Shown: piece after piece, positions 1 to 9,434 of the stretch
How the letters are laid out: the number at the start of each line of letters is the position of its first letter
Position numbering within the stretch: the stretch's first letter is position 1
Origin: Bryocella elongata
GTDB lineage: Bacteria > Acidobacteriota > Terriglobia > Terriglobales > Acidobacteriaceae
Assembly: GCF_900108185.1 (NCBI RefSeq)
Contig: NZ_FNVA01000002.1
Span: forward strand, 62,001 to 126,000
DNA length: 64,000 nucleotides
Direction: 5' to 3'
The notes under the pieces: model-generated
What the model was told of the DNA's origin: nothing
What the model saw: only the letters and a program-made list of their open reading frames with translations
Databases searched by the model: none
Made by a program: the position numbers and the translations under genes

Positions 1-810
1 GATGTAGACGTCGGAGAACGGTATGCTGCGAGCTGACGCGGTGTTCCGGTGGTACCAGCTGGTACCGATCGTGTTCTTTGCGAGCGACGGCACGACGATC
101 CGCCAGTGCATGGCATCGTCGGCCACGAGATAGGGCTTCTCGAGCTCGAGCGGCGTGCGGTCAACGCGCGTAAAGGCCGGGTTGGGCCAATCGCCGCGTG
201 GCGCCTGCATTGCTCCCACGAAGACCATGTTCCAGTTTGAGCCCGTCCAGCTCTTCCACTCGGTGTTGCGTGAGATCCATTGCTGCTGCGGGCCAGAGTC
301 GACCCGGCCATCCACAACGGTGTCTGAGATCCAGCCGCCGGAGGCCCAGCCCTGGTGCACATGCAGCGTGAGTGAGCCCATCACGTGCAGGCGTCGCATG
401 GGCGCTGCCTGGGAGACCGCCCACTCCATGAGGTCATTGGAGGGCGTGACGGCGAGATTTTCGATGGAGCGCCAGAATGTCGTCGTGGCGTTGTTGTCGC
501 GGCTTGCGGGTTCCGCGTAGATGTCCCCAGTCAGGTGGGTCGCGTCAGGGGTCGCACCGAGACCGGCGACCTCGGTGTAGAAGCCGACGGGGAGGTTCAG
601 GTGGTAGTCCCCGGGAAGGAAGAAGATGGCATGCCGCTCTGCGCCGAACTCGTTATGGCGCTCGAGGGCATAGGTTTCGTCGACCTTCTTCTGCATCTCG
701 GCGCGTGGCGTCGCAGGAGAGAAAATGGTGACGTTGGGGCCGAGATCCGGGGTCTGGGCCTGGGCGGCAAACGCCAGGCCAAAGACAGACAAGGACAACC
801 TGACTTTCAT
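1..810 (-). CDS. Exported beta-helix (pectate-lyase-superfamily-like) protein, 3' end missing
   Basis: An open frame of 270 codons runs from an ATG at 808-810 to the window edge, so the C-terminal part is not seen. Residues 1 to about 19 form a signal peptide (hydrophobic stretch ending AAQAQ), so the product is exported. The body carries FFLPGDYHLNLPVGFYTEV, then FWRSIENLAVTP and WAVSQAAPMRRLHV, a pattern I associate with right-handed beta-helix proteins that databases often mislabel adenylyl cyclase or factor 5/8 domain protein. A role in binding or cleaving polysaccharide is inference. It diverges from a LacI-family gene, and a candidate operator lies just upstream of its start, which fits a sugar-induced gene. 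No clear ribosome binding site is visible. Confidence 0.7.
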   Translation of the reverse strand, partial: MKVRLSLSVFGLAFAAQAQTPDLGPNVTIFSPATPRAEMQKKVDETYALERHNEFGAERHAIFFLPGDYHLNLPVGFYTEVAGLGATPDATHLTGDIYAEPASRDNNATTTFWRSIENLAVTPSNDLMEWAVSQAAPMRRLHVMGSLTLHVHQGWASGGWISDTVVDGRVDSGPQQQWISRNTEWKSWTGSNWNMVFVGAMQAPRGDWPNPAFTRVDRTPLELEKPYLVADDAMHWRIVVPSLAKNTIGTSWYHRNTASARSIPFSDVYI

Positions 811-829
811 TGCGGACAACGATATCTCA

Positions 830-849
830 CGAAACAAGCGTTTGTCTCG
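830..849. promoter_or_regulatory. Candidate LacI-family operator
   Basis: A 20-base imperfect palindrome CGAAACAAGCGTTTGTCTCG with the central CG step typical of LacI/GalR operators. Eight of ten base pairs match. It lies 20 bases upstream of the start of the beta-helix gene (minus strand) and about 185 bases upstream of the LacI-family gene, so it could control the divergent gene. The assignment rests on pattern and position only. Confidence 0.4.
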
Positions 850-1032
850 AGATTTCGAGGGCAGGGGATACAGAGTATTTGTCTTGACGAATCCTGCGGT
901 CCTTTCGGACTGTCCCTCGAGGTGCACGCTTTTGCAACGCCTGAAGGCGTCGCGACATATGCCTATCGTGGGTGTTCGCGGAATAAGACAGCTTGGAGCG
1001 GGGTTTTCGCTTGGACTAGACTGACAGCGTCC

Positions 1033-2091
1033 ATGCCTCGCAAACCCGCTGCAGAAGCCAAACCCGGCGAAGCCAACCGGCCCGTAAGTCTCAAGATGCT
1101 CGCCGAGTATCTGGATCTGAGTCCTGCGACCGTCTCCTTCGTACTGAACAACGCCCCCAACCGCTCCATTCCGGAGCGCACGCGAGAACGAGTGCGTGAG
1201 GCGGCGAAGAAGTTCGGCTACAAGCCGAGCCACATTGCCCGCTCGCTGCAGGGTAGCCGCACCTTCACCATCGGGCTGCTTCTGCCGGAGATCGGCAACG
1301 GCTACCACTCGCAGGTTCTGGAGGGCGCGGCCGATGTGCTGATGAAGAACGGCTACTTCTTTCTCACGGCGCATCATCGGCACAAGGTGGACCTGGTGGA
1401 CGAGTATCCGGGACTGCTGATCTCGCGCGGTACTGAGGGGCTGCTGTTCATCGATACGCATCTGGATAAGCCTCCCTCGTGCCCGGCGGTGACGATCGCA
1501 GCGCACGCTCCGTTGGCGGGCGTGGCGAACGTGGTGCTGGATCACGAGCGTGGCGCGGAGCTTGCCTTGGGCCACCTGTATCGGCTCGGGCATCGGCGGA
1601 TTGTGTACATGCGGGGCCAGGAGTTCAGCTCGGACTCGCGTGCGCGGTGGGAGGCGACGCTGCACGTCGCACGCTCGCTGGGGCTGACGATTGCGCCGGA
1701 GCTGGTCATGAGTCTGGATCGCGACAGCCACTCGCCGGAGCTGGGCTACGAGCGCATGCAGCAGCTGCTGATGCGCCGGAAGGACTTCACCGCTGTGCTG
1801 TGCTTCAACGACGTTGCGGCCTTTGGCGTGATTCGTGCGCTGGCCGATGCGGGCCTTCGCGTTCCGGACGACGTCTCGGTCGTGGGATTCGACGACATCC
1901 TCGCGGCGGAGTTCTACACGCCGCGCCTGACGACAATCCGGCAGCCGCTGCAGCAGATGGGAGCAGCAGCGGCGTCTCTTCTGCTGGAGAAGATCAAGGG
2001 GACGAAGACCGCGGAGCTCACGCGCATCGAGCCGGAGCTGATCGAGCGCGAGTCTACGGCGAAGGCTTCTGCCGCGAAGAAGAAGACGTAG
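1033..2091 (+). CDS. LacI-family transcriptional regulator
   Basis: A 352-residue protein. The start chosen is the ATG at 1033, because the longer open frame upstream (to 385) has no recognisable content and would overlap the divergent gene. Residues about 17-75 form a LacI helix-turn-helix (VSLKMLAEYLDLSPATVSFV, then the hinge region with ARSLQGSRT). The rest is a periplasmic-binding-protein-like sensor domain (FTIGLLLPEIGNGYHS; VCFNDVAAFGVIRAL-type segment; VVGFDDILAAEFYTP near residue 280). The family binds a sugar or a phosphorylated sugar and releases its operator. The likely target is the divergent exported gene; the MFS transporter that converges on it, five bases away, may belong to the same pathway. 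The ligand is unknown. Confidence 0.9.
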   Translation: MPRKPAAEAKPGEANRPVSLKMLAEYLDLSPATVSFVLNNAPNRSIPERTRERVREAAKKFGYKPSHIARSLQGSRTFTIGLLLPEIGNGYHSQVLEGAADVLMKNGYFFLTAHHRHKVDLVDEYPGLLISRGTEGLLFIDTHLDKPPSCPAVTIAAHAPLAGVANVVLDHERGAELALGHLYRLGHRRIVYMRGQEFSSDSRARWEATLHVARSLGLTIAPELVMSLDRDSHSPELGYERMQQLLMRRKDFTAVLCFNDVAAFGVIRALADAGLRVPDDVSVVGFDDILAAEFYTPRLTTIRQPLQQMGAAAASLLLEKIKGTKTAELTRIEPELIERESTAKASAAKKKT

Positions 2092-2096
2092 CCGGC

Positions 2097-3305
2097 TTAG
2101 CCTGGGGAGAGATTTCGCGGCGGTGCAAGGAGTGCCGTCGCGGCTGCGCCGAGGAGCATCACGCAGCCGCCCGCCAGGGAGACGTAAAGGCCGCGTGTGA
2201 GAGAGTGCGTCGCGTTGGAAACGATGCCTGTGAGCAACGGCAGGGCAGACGAGCCGCAGCCTGCGACCAGGAACGCGAGATTGCCGCGCTCGCCGTGCTC
2301 CAACCACATGGCCAGCGCCAACGGATAGACAGGGCCCAGCGCAAAGCCGGCGACCAAGGCGCTCAAGGACATGCTCCAACCGGTGTGGACCACGAGGATC
2401 GCGCCGATGGCTGCGCTGAGCAGCGCGGGTGCGGTCGCCAGGACGCGCTTTTCTCCGAGCGCAGCGACCCGCGGGAAGGAGTGCACCAGCCTTCCCAGCA
2501 GCAGCCCGAGCCAAAGGCAGGTGATCGTGTCCAGTGTTCCGTTTGATGCGAGGCCGGAGCGGCGGCTGTAGGTGGTGAGCCAGCCGCCGAGGCTGCTCTC
2601 GACGCCGGTGGACATGGGGATCACGACGAGCAGCGCGATGCCGGTCCAGGCTGCTTGGCGGACAAGCCGAGCGTGGCTTTCTGTCGATCTCACTGGCGCA
2701 AGGGCCACGTCAGTCGCCAGATCCGTTTGAATCACGGGTGCGGAGGCGTTGACTTCCTGCAACACCAGAGTGGCCGCGGTGGCGAAGATCGTGAAGACCA
2801 CGCCGCTGGCAACGAGCATCGCGTTAAGGCCCCAGTGGGCGCCTCCGCGCAGCAGGATGGACGGGGCAAAGCAGGCGCCTACCGACCAGATGAGGTTGAG
2901 CCGTGAAAGCTCCGCGGAACGGGTGGCCGCATGTTGGCGCGACTGCATGAGGCTGATCGCTGTCATGGCCGCGCCCATGCCGCCGCCCATGAGGGTGATC
3001 GCGGCAAAGGCTCCGGAAGCCGAGGCCACGCGCAGGCCGAAGAGGCCAATACCCATTGCGAGAAATCCGAGGGAGACAGCGCGGGGGAGTTTGCCACGCG
3101 CTATGACCGCTCCCACGCTGGAGCTAACGAAGGACAGGAACAGCAGGATGCCGGCCTGCCGGTCGTTGAAGGACCAGCGGGCGAGCAGCTGGGGCAGCAC
3201 GGTCCCCGGGAGGACCACGCCAAAGGCGGTCGCTGCAAACAAGACGTAGTTCAGGCCTTCAGTCGGACGATGGTTCGGCACGCGAAAGCGAGTGTACCGC
3301 GGCAC
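2097..3305 (-). CDS. MFS transporter
   Basis: A 402-residue polytopic protein with about 12 predicted membrane segments in two halves of six, separated by a polar loop near residues 185-210. The first helices (LNYVLFAATAFGVVLPGTVLPQLL) and glycine-rich helix 4 (LMGGGMGAAMTAISLMQSR) resemble the sugar-transporting FucP-like branch of the major facilitator superfamily, but the substrate cannot be read from the sequence. The start used is a GTG at 3305 with no good ribosome binding site; an alternative GTG in the same frame is at 3281. It converges on the LacI-family gene with a 5-base gap, so the two may share termination but not a promoter. Confidence 0.8.
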   Translation of the reverse strand: MPRYTRFRVPNHRPTEGLNYVLFAATAFGVVLPGTVLPQLLARWSFNDRQAGILLFLSFVSSSVGAVIARGKLPRAVSLGFLAMGIGLFGLRVASASGAFAAITLMGGGMGAAMTAISLMQSRQHAATRSAELSRLNLIWSVGACFAPSILLRGGAHWGLNAMLVASGVVFTIFATAATLVLQEVNASAPVIQTDLATDVALAPVRSTESHARLVRQAAWTGIALLVVIPMSTGVESSLGGWLTTYSRRSGLASNGTLDTITCLWLGLLLGRLVHSFPRVAALGEKRVLATAPALLSAAIGAILVVHTGWSMSLSALVAGFALGPVYPLALAMWLEHGERGNLAFLVAGCGSSALPLLTGIVSNATHSLTRGLYVSLAGGCVMLLGAAATALLAPPRNLSPG

Positions 3306-3550
3306 GTGGGTGACGTGCCGGGACGACGGCAGGCTGCTCCAGGAAGGCGCTGGCAGAACTGACTAGGAATCCTTCTTTTCGCCACGTGGAGGGTCCTGCA
3401 GGCTGGAGCGAGTTGGGGCGAGCCCCCGATAAGACGTTGCAGCAGAGTGACCTGCCTTCAAATTGCGCCTGCGCTCCTCGACTGGCGGGACATGCTCATG
3501 TCGGCAATTCGGGGCTCGCCTGGAAGTTCCAGCCAGCCAGGCTCGCGCCG

Positions 3551-5140
3551 TTACTCTGCGAGCGGAGACGCGTCGCTCGGCTGGATCGAGTGTCGCGACC
3601 ACCATGCGCATGCGAGCAAGACGACGGCCCCTGCGGCGTAGCTGAACGCGAAGGTCGGAGCGGCATTCCAGGCGATATGGCTCTCCACGCCTTCGGGCGT
3701 GAGGGTGTAGGCGTGGATCACGCCAAAGCCCGCCAGCAGCGCAGCGATGGCGAGCCAGCCAGCGGCTGCGACGAATCGCCGCGAGACGATCAGCGCCAGG
3801 GCTGCGGCCCACAGCATTGAGGTCAACAACGAGCCCTGGCCGAGCGCGATCAATCCGCCGAGGGCGAGGTCGCTACCCGGGACGTCGAACTTTGGCGCGA
3901 GGGCAAAGAGCGAAGAGCCAGCCTTGCGCGCGATGGTATCCGCCAGGGTGGTAGCCCATTGTGCCAGCGCCGGGATGAGACCCATGGCGACCGCGACGGT
4001 CTGCTGGCGGGGCACGGTCGAGAACGCCTGCCCCACCGTGATGAGGCCAAACCAGACGATCACCGGTGCGGTGACCTCGAGTGGGACGAAGTGCAACACC
4101 CACGGCAGCACGCCGGTCGTGCATAGAACCAACGTGACAATGCCGTTGAGCGCGGAGTATCCGGAGCGTGCGCCGTTGGCCTTGTGCGCGGCGTGGCCGA
4201 GGTAGATGGTCGTGGGAAAGGGGCTGCCGAGCAGGGCGGCGGCCAGGGTGCCGAGGCCATTCATGGCAAGCGAGGGCATCGTCGCGTAGTCGTCGCCTTC
4301 CAATTTGATGCTCTCGAGGATCATCAGGGAACCGAGCGTGTCGAGGGCCGCGAGTGGCAGGATGACGGCAAGGTAGCTCCACCATCTCCGCTGCAGGAGT
4401 AGCGCGAAGACGTTGACTGCGTGAGGCAGGTAGAGTCCGGGAGTCGTTACCGGAGGTGCTGCTGCGTCGTAGAGATGCAGCGCGCGCAACACCGCGACCA
4501 GAGAGGCCCCGAGGCCGATGGCGACCATCGCAGGCGGTATCCGAAAGGGCAGCTTCATTCGCGAACCATAGAGGGCGAAGAGCACCAACATGGGCGTCAG
4601 CGCGATGGCCGCCTGTTGAAACACACCCAGCACGAAGCCGAGGCAAAGGTAGGCGAGGGCGAGGCCGGCCAGCGGAGCCAGCAGCGCGGCCCGCGGCGTC
4701 GAGCGGCGCAGCCGGTCCGTGCCGAAGGCCCCGAGCGTCTGCACGATGCCGCTGATCAAGCTCGCGAAGATGCCTGCATGCCATGCCAGCGTGGCGTCGT
4801 GGGTGCGCGCGTAGATTGGCGCCATGATGAGGAAGACGTACGCGAAGATGGTGGGTGTGTTGACGCCGAAGGGGATCGCGGTGACGTCGTCGCGGCCTTC
4901 GCGCTCTGCCAGCCGCCGCGCCTGCCAGGCGTAGAAGAGATTACCCGCGAGCACGCTGATCGCAACTCCGGGAAGGATGCGCCCGGTGACGAGGCTCATC
5001 GGCAGGCCACAGAGCGGGGCGAGGCCGACGATCAGCAGCAGGTCCGGAAAGCCGGAGAAGAACAGACCGAAGAAGCCGTCGAGGTCCCCGGCGGTGAACC
5101 ACGGCAGCTGAGTCCCACTGCGCAGCTCACTCCGTGCCAT
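3551..5140 (-). CDS. NCS2-type (xanthine/uracil) permease-like transporter
   Basis: A 529-residue, very hydrophobic inner-membrane protein with about 12-14 membrane segments. The opening (FFGLFFSGFPDLLLIVGLAP), the RDDVTAIPFGVNTPT loop near residue 85 and GSPFPTTIYLGHAAHK near residue 305 fit the nucleobase:cation symporter-2 / SulP fold, in which short strands between helices 3 and 10 bind the substrate. The start at 5140 overlaps the end of the upstream Rieske oxygenase gene by 14 bases, so translation is probably coupled and the transporter likely brings in the oxygenase substrate. Nucleobase, xanthine or another small heterocycle or anion are all possible. The 245 bases after the stop (3306-3550) show no gene I can support. 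Confidence 0.8.
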   Translation of the reverse strand: MARSELRSGTQLPWFTAGDLDGFFGLFFSGFPDLLLIVGLAPLCGLPMSLVTGRILPGVAISVLAGNLFYAWQARRLAEREGRDDVTAIPFGVNTPTIFAYVFLIMAPIYARTHDATLAWHAGIFASLISGIVQTLGAFGTDRLRRSTPRAALLAPLAGLALAYLCLGFVLGVFQQAAIALTPMLVLFALYGSRMKLPFRIPPAMVAIGLGASLVAVLRALHLYDAAAPPVTTPGLYLPHAVNVFALLLQRRWWSYLAVILPLAALDTLGSLMILESIKLEGDDYATMPSLAMNGLGTLAAALLGSPFPTTIYLGHAAHKANGARSGYSALNGIVTLVLCTTGVLPWVLHFVPLEVTAPVIVWFGLITVGQAFSTVPRQQTVAVAMGLIPALAQWATTLADTIARKAGSSLFALAPKFDVPGSDLALGGLIALGQGSLLTSMLWAAALALIVSRRFVAAAGWLAIAALLAGFGVIHAYTLTPEGVESHIAWNAAPTFAFSYAAGAVVLLACAWWSRHSIQPSDASPLAE

Positions 5141-6158
5141 AGGTCATCCCGATCTCGGTGAGCCACTTGCGATACGCAATGGCCATGCGATCGCTGCGGA
5201 GGTGGAGCTCGGCCTGGAGATCGAGCGGCAGCAGCTCCGGGTGTTGCGATTCCACGATGGCCTTGTCCTGGTAGGCGACCTTGTCCTGGAAGGAGCGAAT
5301 CTCCTCTGCAGGAACGTCGTGGCCGTAGTTCATCGCGATGATCATGCGCATCTCGCAGTGCTCGTCGTCGATGGGCACGACCTGCGTGAAGAGGCCGAAC
5401 CGCCGCGTGCTGGCTGGGGAATCCTCACCGCTAACCTTCTCGAGTCCGGCCGTCAGAGGAGCGCCGACCCAGTAGCGATAGGTGACCAGCGCGGGGACGC
5501 CGGTACCGTCGGGATCGGGCTGCCATATGCGGATGGCGGTGGCTTCGGGACCAGCACCGTTCTGGTCCGTCCCGCGCCCGACCTCGTAGTCTTCGATCTC
5601 CGTATGCTGCGAATCGCCGAGCAGCTCGGTGTGCACGATGCCGAGGTGCGCGACGTCGAGGAAGTTCTCGATGAGCCGCGGTCCCAGCGCGCGGAAGCGG
5701 TACGGTCCTGCGGCTACGAGGCGGAAGTCTGGATCGTCTCCCATGCCGAAGTGCGGGACGCCGGCGCCCGGCTGCCCGAGGCAGACCCAGATCGCGCCGT
5801 AACGCTCGCGGGTGTGGAAGGTCTGCGCCCGCGCCTTGATGGGCGGAGGCAGGTGCGGTTGTGCCGGGATCTTTACGCACGCGCCGGAGCGGTCGTACTC
5901 CCACCCGTGGTAGGGGCAGACCACGCAGTCCTGTCTCACACTGCCCAGGGACAGCTTCGCACCGCGGTGGATGCAAAGATCCTGCCACGCGTGGATGCTG
6001 CCGTCATCGGCGCGCCAGAGCACGACATCGCGCGCGAGCAGGACGCGGGGCAGGAGCTGGCCGCGAGCCACTTCCTCCGACCATGCGAGTGCGAACCACT
6101 GCTGATGCAGCAGAGGGTCCTTGATTCCGGATGCGGGCCCGATCGGGACTGAAGACAC
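5127..6158 (-). CDS. Rieske [2Fe-2S] aromatic-ring-hydroxylating-type oxygenase, large subunit
   Basis: A 343-residue cytoplasmic iron-sulfur oxygenase. The Rieske cluster motif is complete: CIHRGAKLS and, 17 residues on, CPYHGWEYD (about residues 71-100). The mononuclear iron site is present as D-V-A-H-L-G-I-V-H (D-x2-H-x4-H) near residue 170, followed by a PaO/VanA-like C-terminal domain. Such enzymes hydroxylate or O/N-demethylate aromatic or heterocyclic substrates with electrons from a reductase; no reductase gene is adjacent. I chose the GTG at 6158 because GGAG lies seven bases upstream; an ATG at 6260 would add 34 residues without family similarity. It is co-transcribed with the overlapping NCS2-type permease, which suggests a purine-like or other heterocyclic substrate (inference). 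Confidence 0.85.
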   Translation of the reverse strand: MSSVPIGPASGIKDPLLHQQWFALAWSEEVARGQLLPRVLLARDVVLWRADDGSIHAWQDLCIHRGAKLSLGSVRQDCVVCPYHGWEYDRSGACVKIPAQPHLPPPIKARAQTFHTRERYGAIWVCLGQPGAGVPHFGMGDDPDFRLVAAGPYRFRALGPRLIENFLDVAHLGIVHTELLGDSQHTEIEDYEVGRGTDQNGAGPEATAIRIWQPDPDGTGVPALVTYRYWVGAPLTAGLEKVSGEDSPASTRRFGLFTQVVPIDDEHCEMRMIIAMNYGHDVPAEEIRSFQDKVAYQDKAIVESQHPELLPLDLQAELHLRSDRMAIAYRKWLTEIGMTYGTE

Positions 6159-6359
6159 TTTGCCTCTCCGCGAGGACAAATGTCCGCGCTGCAACTGCTT
6201 CCATGCCTGCCTGCTGCTCGATGGCCCGATTGTAGCGCCACAGGTAGGTGTTGCCTCCACTTCAACCTGAACGAACAGCTGTGCGCCGCATCACTTTCTA
6301 TTCCCAGCTCCGTCGAGGAATCTGGTACGGTGTTGTCGTCGTAGCGAGAGGCTTTCCTA

Positions 6360-6731
6360 GTGTTCGCTGGTCCTTACTTACCGATCGTTGTGTTGCTGGC
6401 TGGAGGCCTCGGCTTCGCGCTTGGACCGCTGGCGATGGCGTGGCTGTGGGCCCGCCTGTATTCGCCGAACAAGCCGGGCCAGGAAAAGAACGCCATCTAC
6501 GAATGCGGCCTGGAAACCCACGGTGATGCCTGGGTGCAGTTCAAGCCGGGCTACTACCTTTACGCAATCATCTTCCTCGTCTTCGATGTTGAAGTCGTCT
6601 TCTTGTTGCCCTTCGCTACAGCCTTTACACGGCTGGGTGCAGGCGAGTGCCTTGCCATGTTCGTCTTCATCCTTCTGCTGGTGGAAGGCCTTGCATGGGC
6701 CTGGCAAAAGGGCGTTCTTACGTGGTCGTAG
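6360..6731 (+). CDS. nuoA: NADH-quinone oxidoreductase subunit A
   Basis: A 123-residue membrane subunit of respiratory complex I with three membrane helices. The conserved loop between helix 1 and 2 is seen as YECGLETHGDAWVQF, and the acidic helix-2 motif as FLVFDVEVVFLLPFA. The start is a GTG with GAGAGG about eight bases upstream. This is the first gene of a 12-gene nuo operon. The upstream Rieske gene diverges, leaving about 200 bases for the operon promoter, where I could not pick out convincing -35 and -10 boxes. Confidence 0.97.
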   Translation: MFAGPYLPIVVLLAGGLGFALGPLAMAWLWARLYSPNKPGQEKNAIYECGLETHGDAWVQFKPGYYLYAIIFLVFDVEVVFLLPFATAFTRLGAGECLAMFVFILLLVEGLAWAWQKGVLTWS

Positions 6732-6810
6732 TGTTTTGTCGTCGTCATTTGCCACGGCGGTGGGACGCCAGGCGTTGTCTTAACTGCTGCATGAGCAACC
6801 GGGATCTTCC

Positions 6811-7494
6811 ATGGATCAAGCACTGAAGCACGAGCTCAGAAGTCAGGGTGTGATTGCCACCACTCTGGAAGAGCTTTACAACTGGGGTCGTCGAAGCTCG
6901 ATCTGGCCTTTGAACTTCGGCCTGGCGTGCTGCGCGATCGAGATGATCGCGACCACGATGGCGCGTTATGACCTCGCACGTTTCGGCGCGGAGGTCTTCC
7001 GGCCCTCGCCGCGCCAGGCTGACCTGATGATCGTCGCGGGCACGATTACGAAGAAGATGGCGCCGCAGGTCGTACGCCTCTACAATCAAATGCCCGAACC
7101 GAAGTACGTGATCTCGATGGGCGCTTGCGCCATCTCGGGAGGCCCGTTCAAGCAGGGCTACAACGTGTTGAAGGGCATCGACCGCTACATCCCCGTCGAC
7201 ATCTACATTCCCGGCTGCCCCCCGCGGCCCGAAGCTCTCCTCGAAGGCTTCATGGCGCTGCAGCGCAAGATCGACGAGCAGGCGCTGACCGGCGCAGGCC
7301 GCGCGCGCCACCTGAATGCTGACCTTCCCAGCGAGTTCGTCGTACCGAAGTTCGGCGAGCATGATCTCGAGCCACCGATGAATCCGACAGTGTGGAATCC
7401 GCCGCTGGTGCAGATCGGCGCGGCTCCCAAACCCGCTCCGGCGGTGCATGCAGCGGCCAAGCCCGCGGTACCTCCTGCGACGGGGGGCGCATAA
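6811..7494 (+). CDS. nuoB: NADH-quinone oxidoreductase subunit B
   Basis: A 227-residue peripheral-arm subunit that holds the terminal cluster N2, which passes electrons to quinone. All N2 ligands are visible: the tandem Cys40-Cys41 in GLACCAIEM, a cysteine in [10 protein letters not shown] and one in [11 protein letters not shown]. The core ends near residue 165. The remaining 60 residues are a low-complexity tail rich in alanine and proline ([17 protein letters not shown]), not found in the E. coli protein. The ATG at 6811 has GGGA about eight bases upstream. Only three bases separate it from nuoC. Confidence 0.97.
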   Translation: MDQALKHELRSQGVIATTLEELYNWGRRSSIWPLNFGLACCAIEMIATTMARYDLARFGAEVFRPSPRQADLMIVAGTITKKMAPQVVRLYNQMPEPKYVISMGACAISGGPFKQGYNVLKGIDRYIPVDIYIPGCPPRPEALLEGFMALQRKIDEQALTGAGRARHLNADLPSEFVVPKFGEHDLEPPMNPTVWNPPLVQIGAAPKPAPAVHAAAKPAVPPATGGA

Positions 7495-7497
7495 GCG

Positions 7498-8178
7498 ATG
7501 ACTCTGGAAGCTCTTGCAGCCCTCAAACTCGAGATTGAAAAAAACGTCCCCGGCGCGATCGTCGAGATCATTACGAACCCCAGCGTTTCAGCGCAGCACT
7601 CGCTCCTGATCGACAACGCCCATGGGCTTGCGGTGGCGATGTTCCTGCGCGATGCGCCGGAGCTCAAGCTCGATTACTGCTCCAACGTGACCGGCATCGA
7701 CTGGCCGTCGCGGGAGATGACCGAGAAGACGAAGGTCAAGAAGATGGTCGAAGGGCCCGATGGGCCTGTGGAGAAGCTGGTCGACGAGGTTCGCAAGTGG
7801 ACCACCCCAGCGTACCTCGAGGTCGTCTATCACCTCTACTCCATGACCCTGGGCACAGGCCCCGTGATCCTGCGACTCCGCACCGGCGACCGTGGTGAGA
7901 ACGTGCAGGTGCCTTCGTTTTACTCGGTGTGGCGTTCGTGCGATCTGCAGGAGCGTGAGGTTTATGACCTCTACGGCGTGATCTTCGAAGGCCATCCTGA
8001 TCTGCGTCGGCTGCTGATGTGGGACGAGTTCACCGATTGGCCGATGCGTCGTGACTATGTCGACCCGGACGACTATGAGTACGAACCCACCGCGCATGAC
8101 GAAGTGCTGACGCGCGCGAAGGCGCATTATCCGGCAGCGGCGCCCGCAGAGTCCGGACCGGCGGAGGATAACGCATGA
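7498..8178 (+). CDS. nuoC: NADH-quinone oxidoreductase subunit C
   Basis: A 226-residue homologue of the 30-kDa subunit of the complex I peripheral arm. The family signature is seen as [23 protein letters not shown] followed by W-P-M-R-R-D-Y near residues 155-185. It is a separate gene, not fused to nuoD as in E. coli. The C-terminal 25 residues are acidic and alanine-rich. Its stop overlaps the start of nuoD by four bases (ATGA), so the two are translationally coupled. Confidence 0.97.
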   Translation: MTLEALAALKLEIEKNVPGAIVEIITNPSVSAQHSLLIDNAHGLAVAMFLRDAPELKLDYCSNVTGIDWPSREMTEKTKVKKMVEGPDGPVEKLVDEVRKWTTPAYLEVVYHLYSMTLGTGPVILRLRTGDRGENVQVPSFYSVWRSCDLQEREVYDLYGVIFEGHPDLRRLLMWDEFTDWPMRRDYVDPDDYEYEPTAHDEVLTRAKAHYPAAAPAESGPAEDNA

Positions 8179-9329
8179 GCGCGACCGCAACGCTACCGCC
8201 CGCCGCGATGCTGCTCGATTCTGAAGAGGGATCACAGTACCTCGAAATTTCGATGGGGCCGCATCATCCCTCCACGCATGGCGTCTTCCGCATGAACGTG
8301 GTGCTGGATGGCGAGACCGTCATCAAGCTGAAGCCCGTCTTCGGGTACCTGCATCGCAATCATGAAAAGATCGCCGAGAACGAGACGTACCTCGGCTCCA
8401 TGCCGTATACCGATCGGCTCGATTACTTCTGCTCGCTGACCAACAACTGGGGCTATGCCCTCGCGGTTGAAAAGCTTGCGGGGATCGAGGTGCCGGAGCG
8501 TGCGGAGTATATCCGTGTCATCACGGCTGAGCTCACGCGCCTGCAGAACCACGCCTCGCTGGTTGGCTTCCTGATGCAGGATATGGGCGCCAGCGGCACG
8601 CCGCTGATGTACGCCTTTCGCGAGCGCGAGAAGATCCTTGACCTCTTCGAAGCGCTGACTGGCGCACGCATGATGTGCAACTACATGCGCTTTGGCGGCT
8701 GCCGCTGCGATCTTCCCGCTGGCTGGTTGGATTGGGCGAAGAAGGTCGTTGCCTCGTTCCCGAAGTTCCTTGACGAGTTCGAAACGCTGCTGGTCGGCAA
8801 CGAGATCATCATGGCCCGCACGCAGGGCGTTGGCGTGCTTTCGCGAGAGCTAGCAATAAGCGCCGGTATCACCGGGCCGATGCTGCGTGCTTCCGGTGTG
8901 AACTACGATCTGCGCAAGGTCGACAAGTACGGCATCTATGACCGCTTCAGCTTCCGCGTTCCGCTCGGCGATCACGGTGATGTGTATGACCGTTACATGA
9001 TGCGTCTGCTCGAGATGCGAGAGAGCCTGAAGATCCTTGAGCAGGCGATGAAGGACATTCCGGAAGGTCCGTTCACGGACCCCAAGACGAAGGTTCGCAA
9101 CTTCCGTCCCAAGCCCGGCGAAGCCTACGGCCGCATCGAAGCGCCGAAGGGCGAGCTTGGGTATTACCTCATCAGCGATGGTTCGCCGAACCCGTACCGT
9201 TATCGCGTGCGGCCGCCGAGCCTCATCAACCTCACCGTGCTCGAGGACATGTGCCTCGGCAGAAATGTGGCCGACGTGGTGATCACGCTGGGCTCAGTCG
9301 ACATCGTGTTGGGCGAGGTCGATCGCTAG
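8175..9329 (+). CDS. nuoD: NADH-quinone oxidoreductase subunit D
   Basis: A 384-residue homologue of the 49-kDa subunit, which with NuoB lines the quinone site. The conserved N-terminal strand [13 protein letters not shown] (residues about 27-40), [10 protein letters not shown] and the C-terminal DIVLGEVDR are intact. The hydrogenase-type cysteines of the related [NiFe] large subunits are absent, as expected for complex I. In E. coli, nuoE, nuoF and nuoG follow; here nuoI follows directly after about 100 bases. The start overlaps the nuoC stop by four bases. Confidence 0.97.
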   Translation: MSATATLPPAAMLLDSEEGSQYLEISMGPHHPSTHGVFRMNVVLDGETVIKLKPVFGYLHRNHEKIAENETYLGSMPYTDRLDYFCSLTNNWGYALAVEKLAGIEVPERAEYIRVITAELTRLQNHASLVGFLMQDMGASGTPLMYAFREREKILDLFEALTGARMMCNYMRFGGCRCDLPAGWLDWAKKVVASFPKFLDEFETLLVGNEIIMARTQGVGVLSRELAISAGITGPMLRASGVNYDLRKVDKYGIYDRFSFRVPLGDHGDVYDRYMMRLLEMRESLKILEQAMKDIPEGPFTDPKTKVRNFRPKPGEAYGRIEAPKGELGYYLISDGSPNPYRYRVRPPSLINLTVLEDMCLGRNVADVVITLGSVDIVLGEVDR

Positions 9330-9434
9330 TAACAACGCGCTTCGCTGTGGGCGGAGTCGCGCTACAGAGTTTGGCTTTGAATGATTGTGCGTCCGCGCGC
9401 TGAAGCGTGCGATCGACGCAAGGGGACAGGTCGT

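Noticed and set aside
1479..2546. A 355-codon plus-strand frame overlapping the LacI-type gene and the MFS transporter
   Set aside because: It overlaps two recognisable genes in other frames and consists of A/R/G-rich sequence without domains.
3363..3812. A 149-codon minus-strand frame at the 3' end of the permease gene
   Set aside because: More than half lies inside the permease gene in another frame, and the remainder has no ribosome binding site or family signal.
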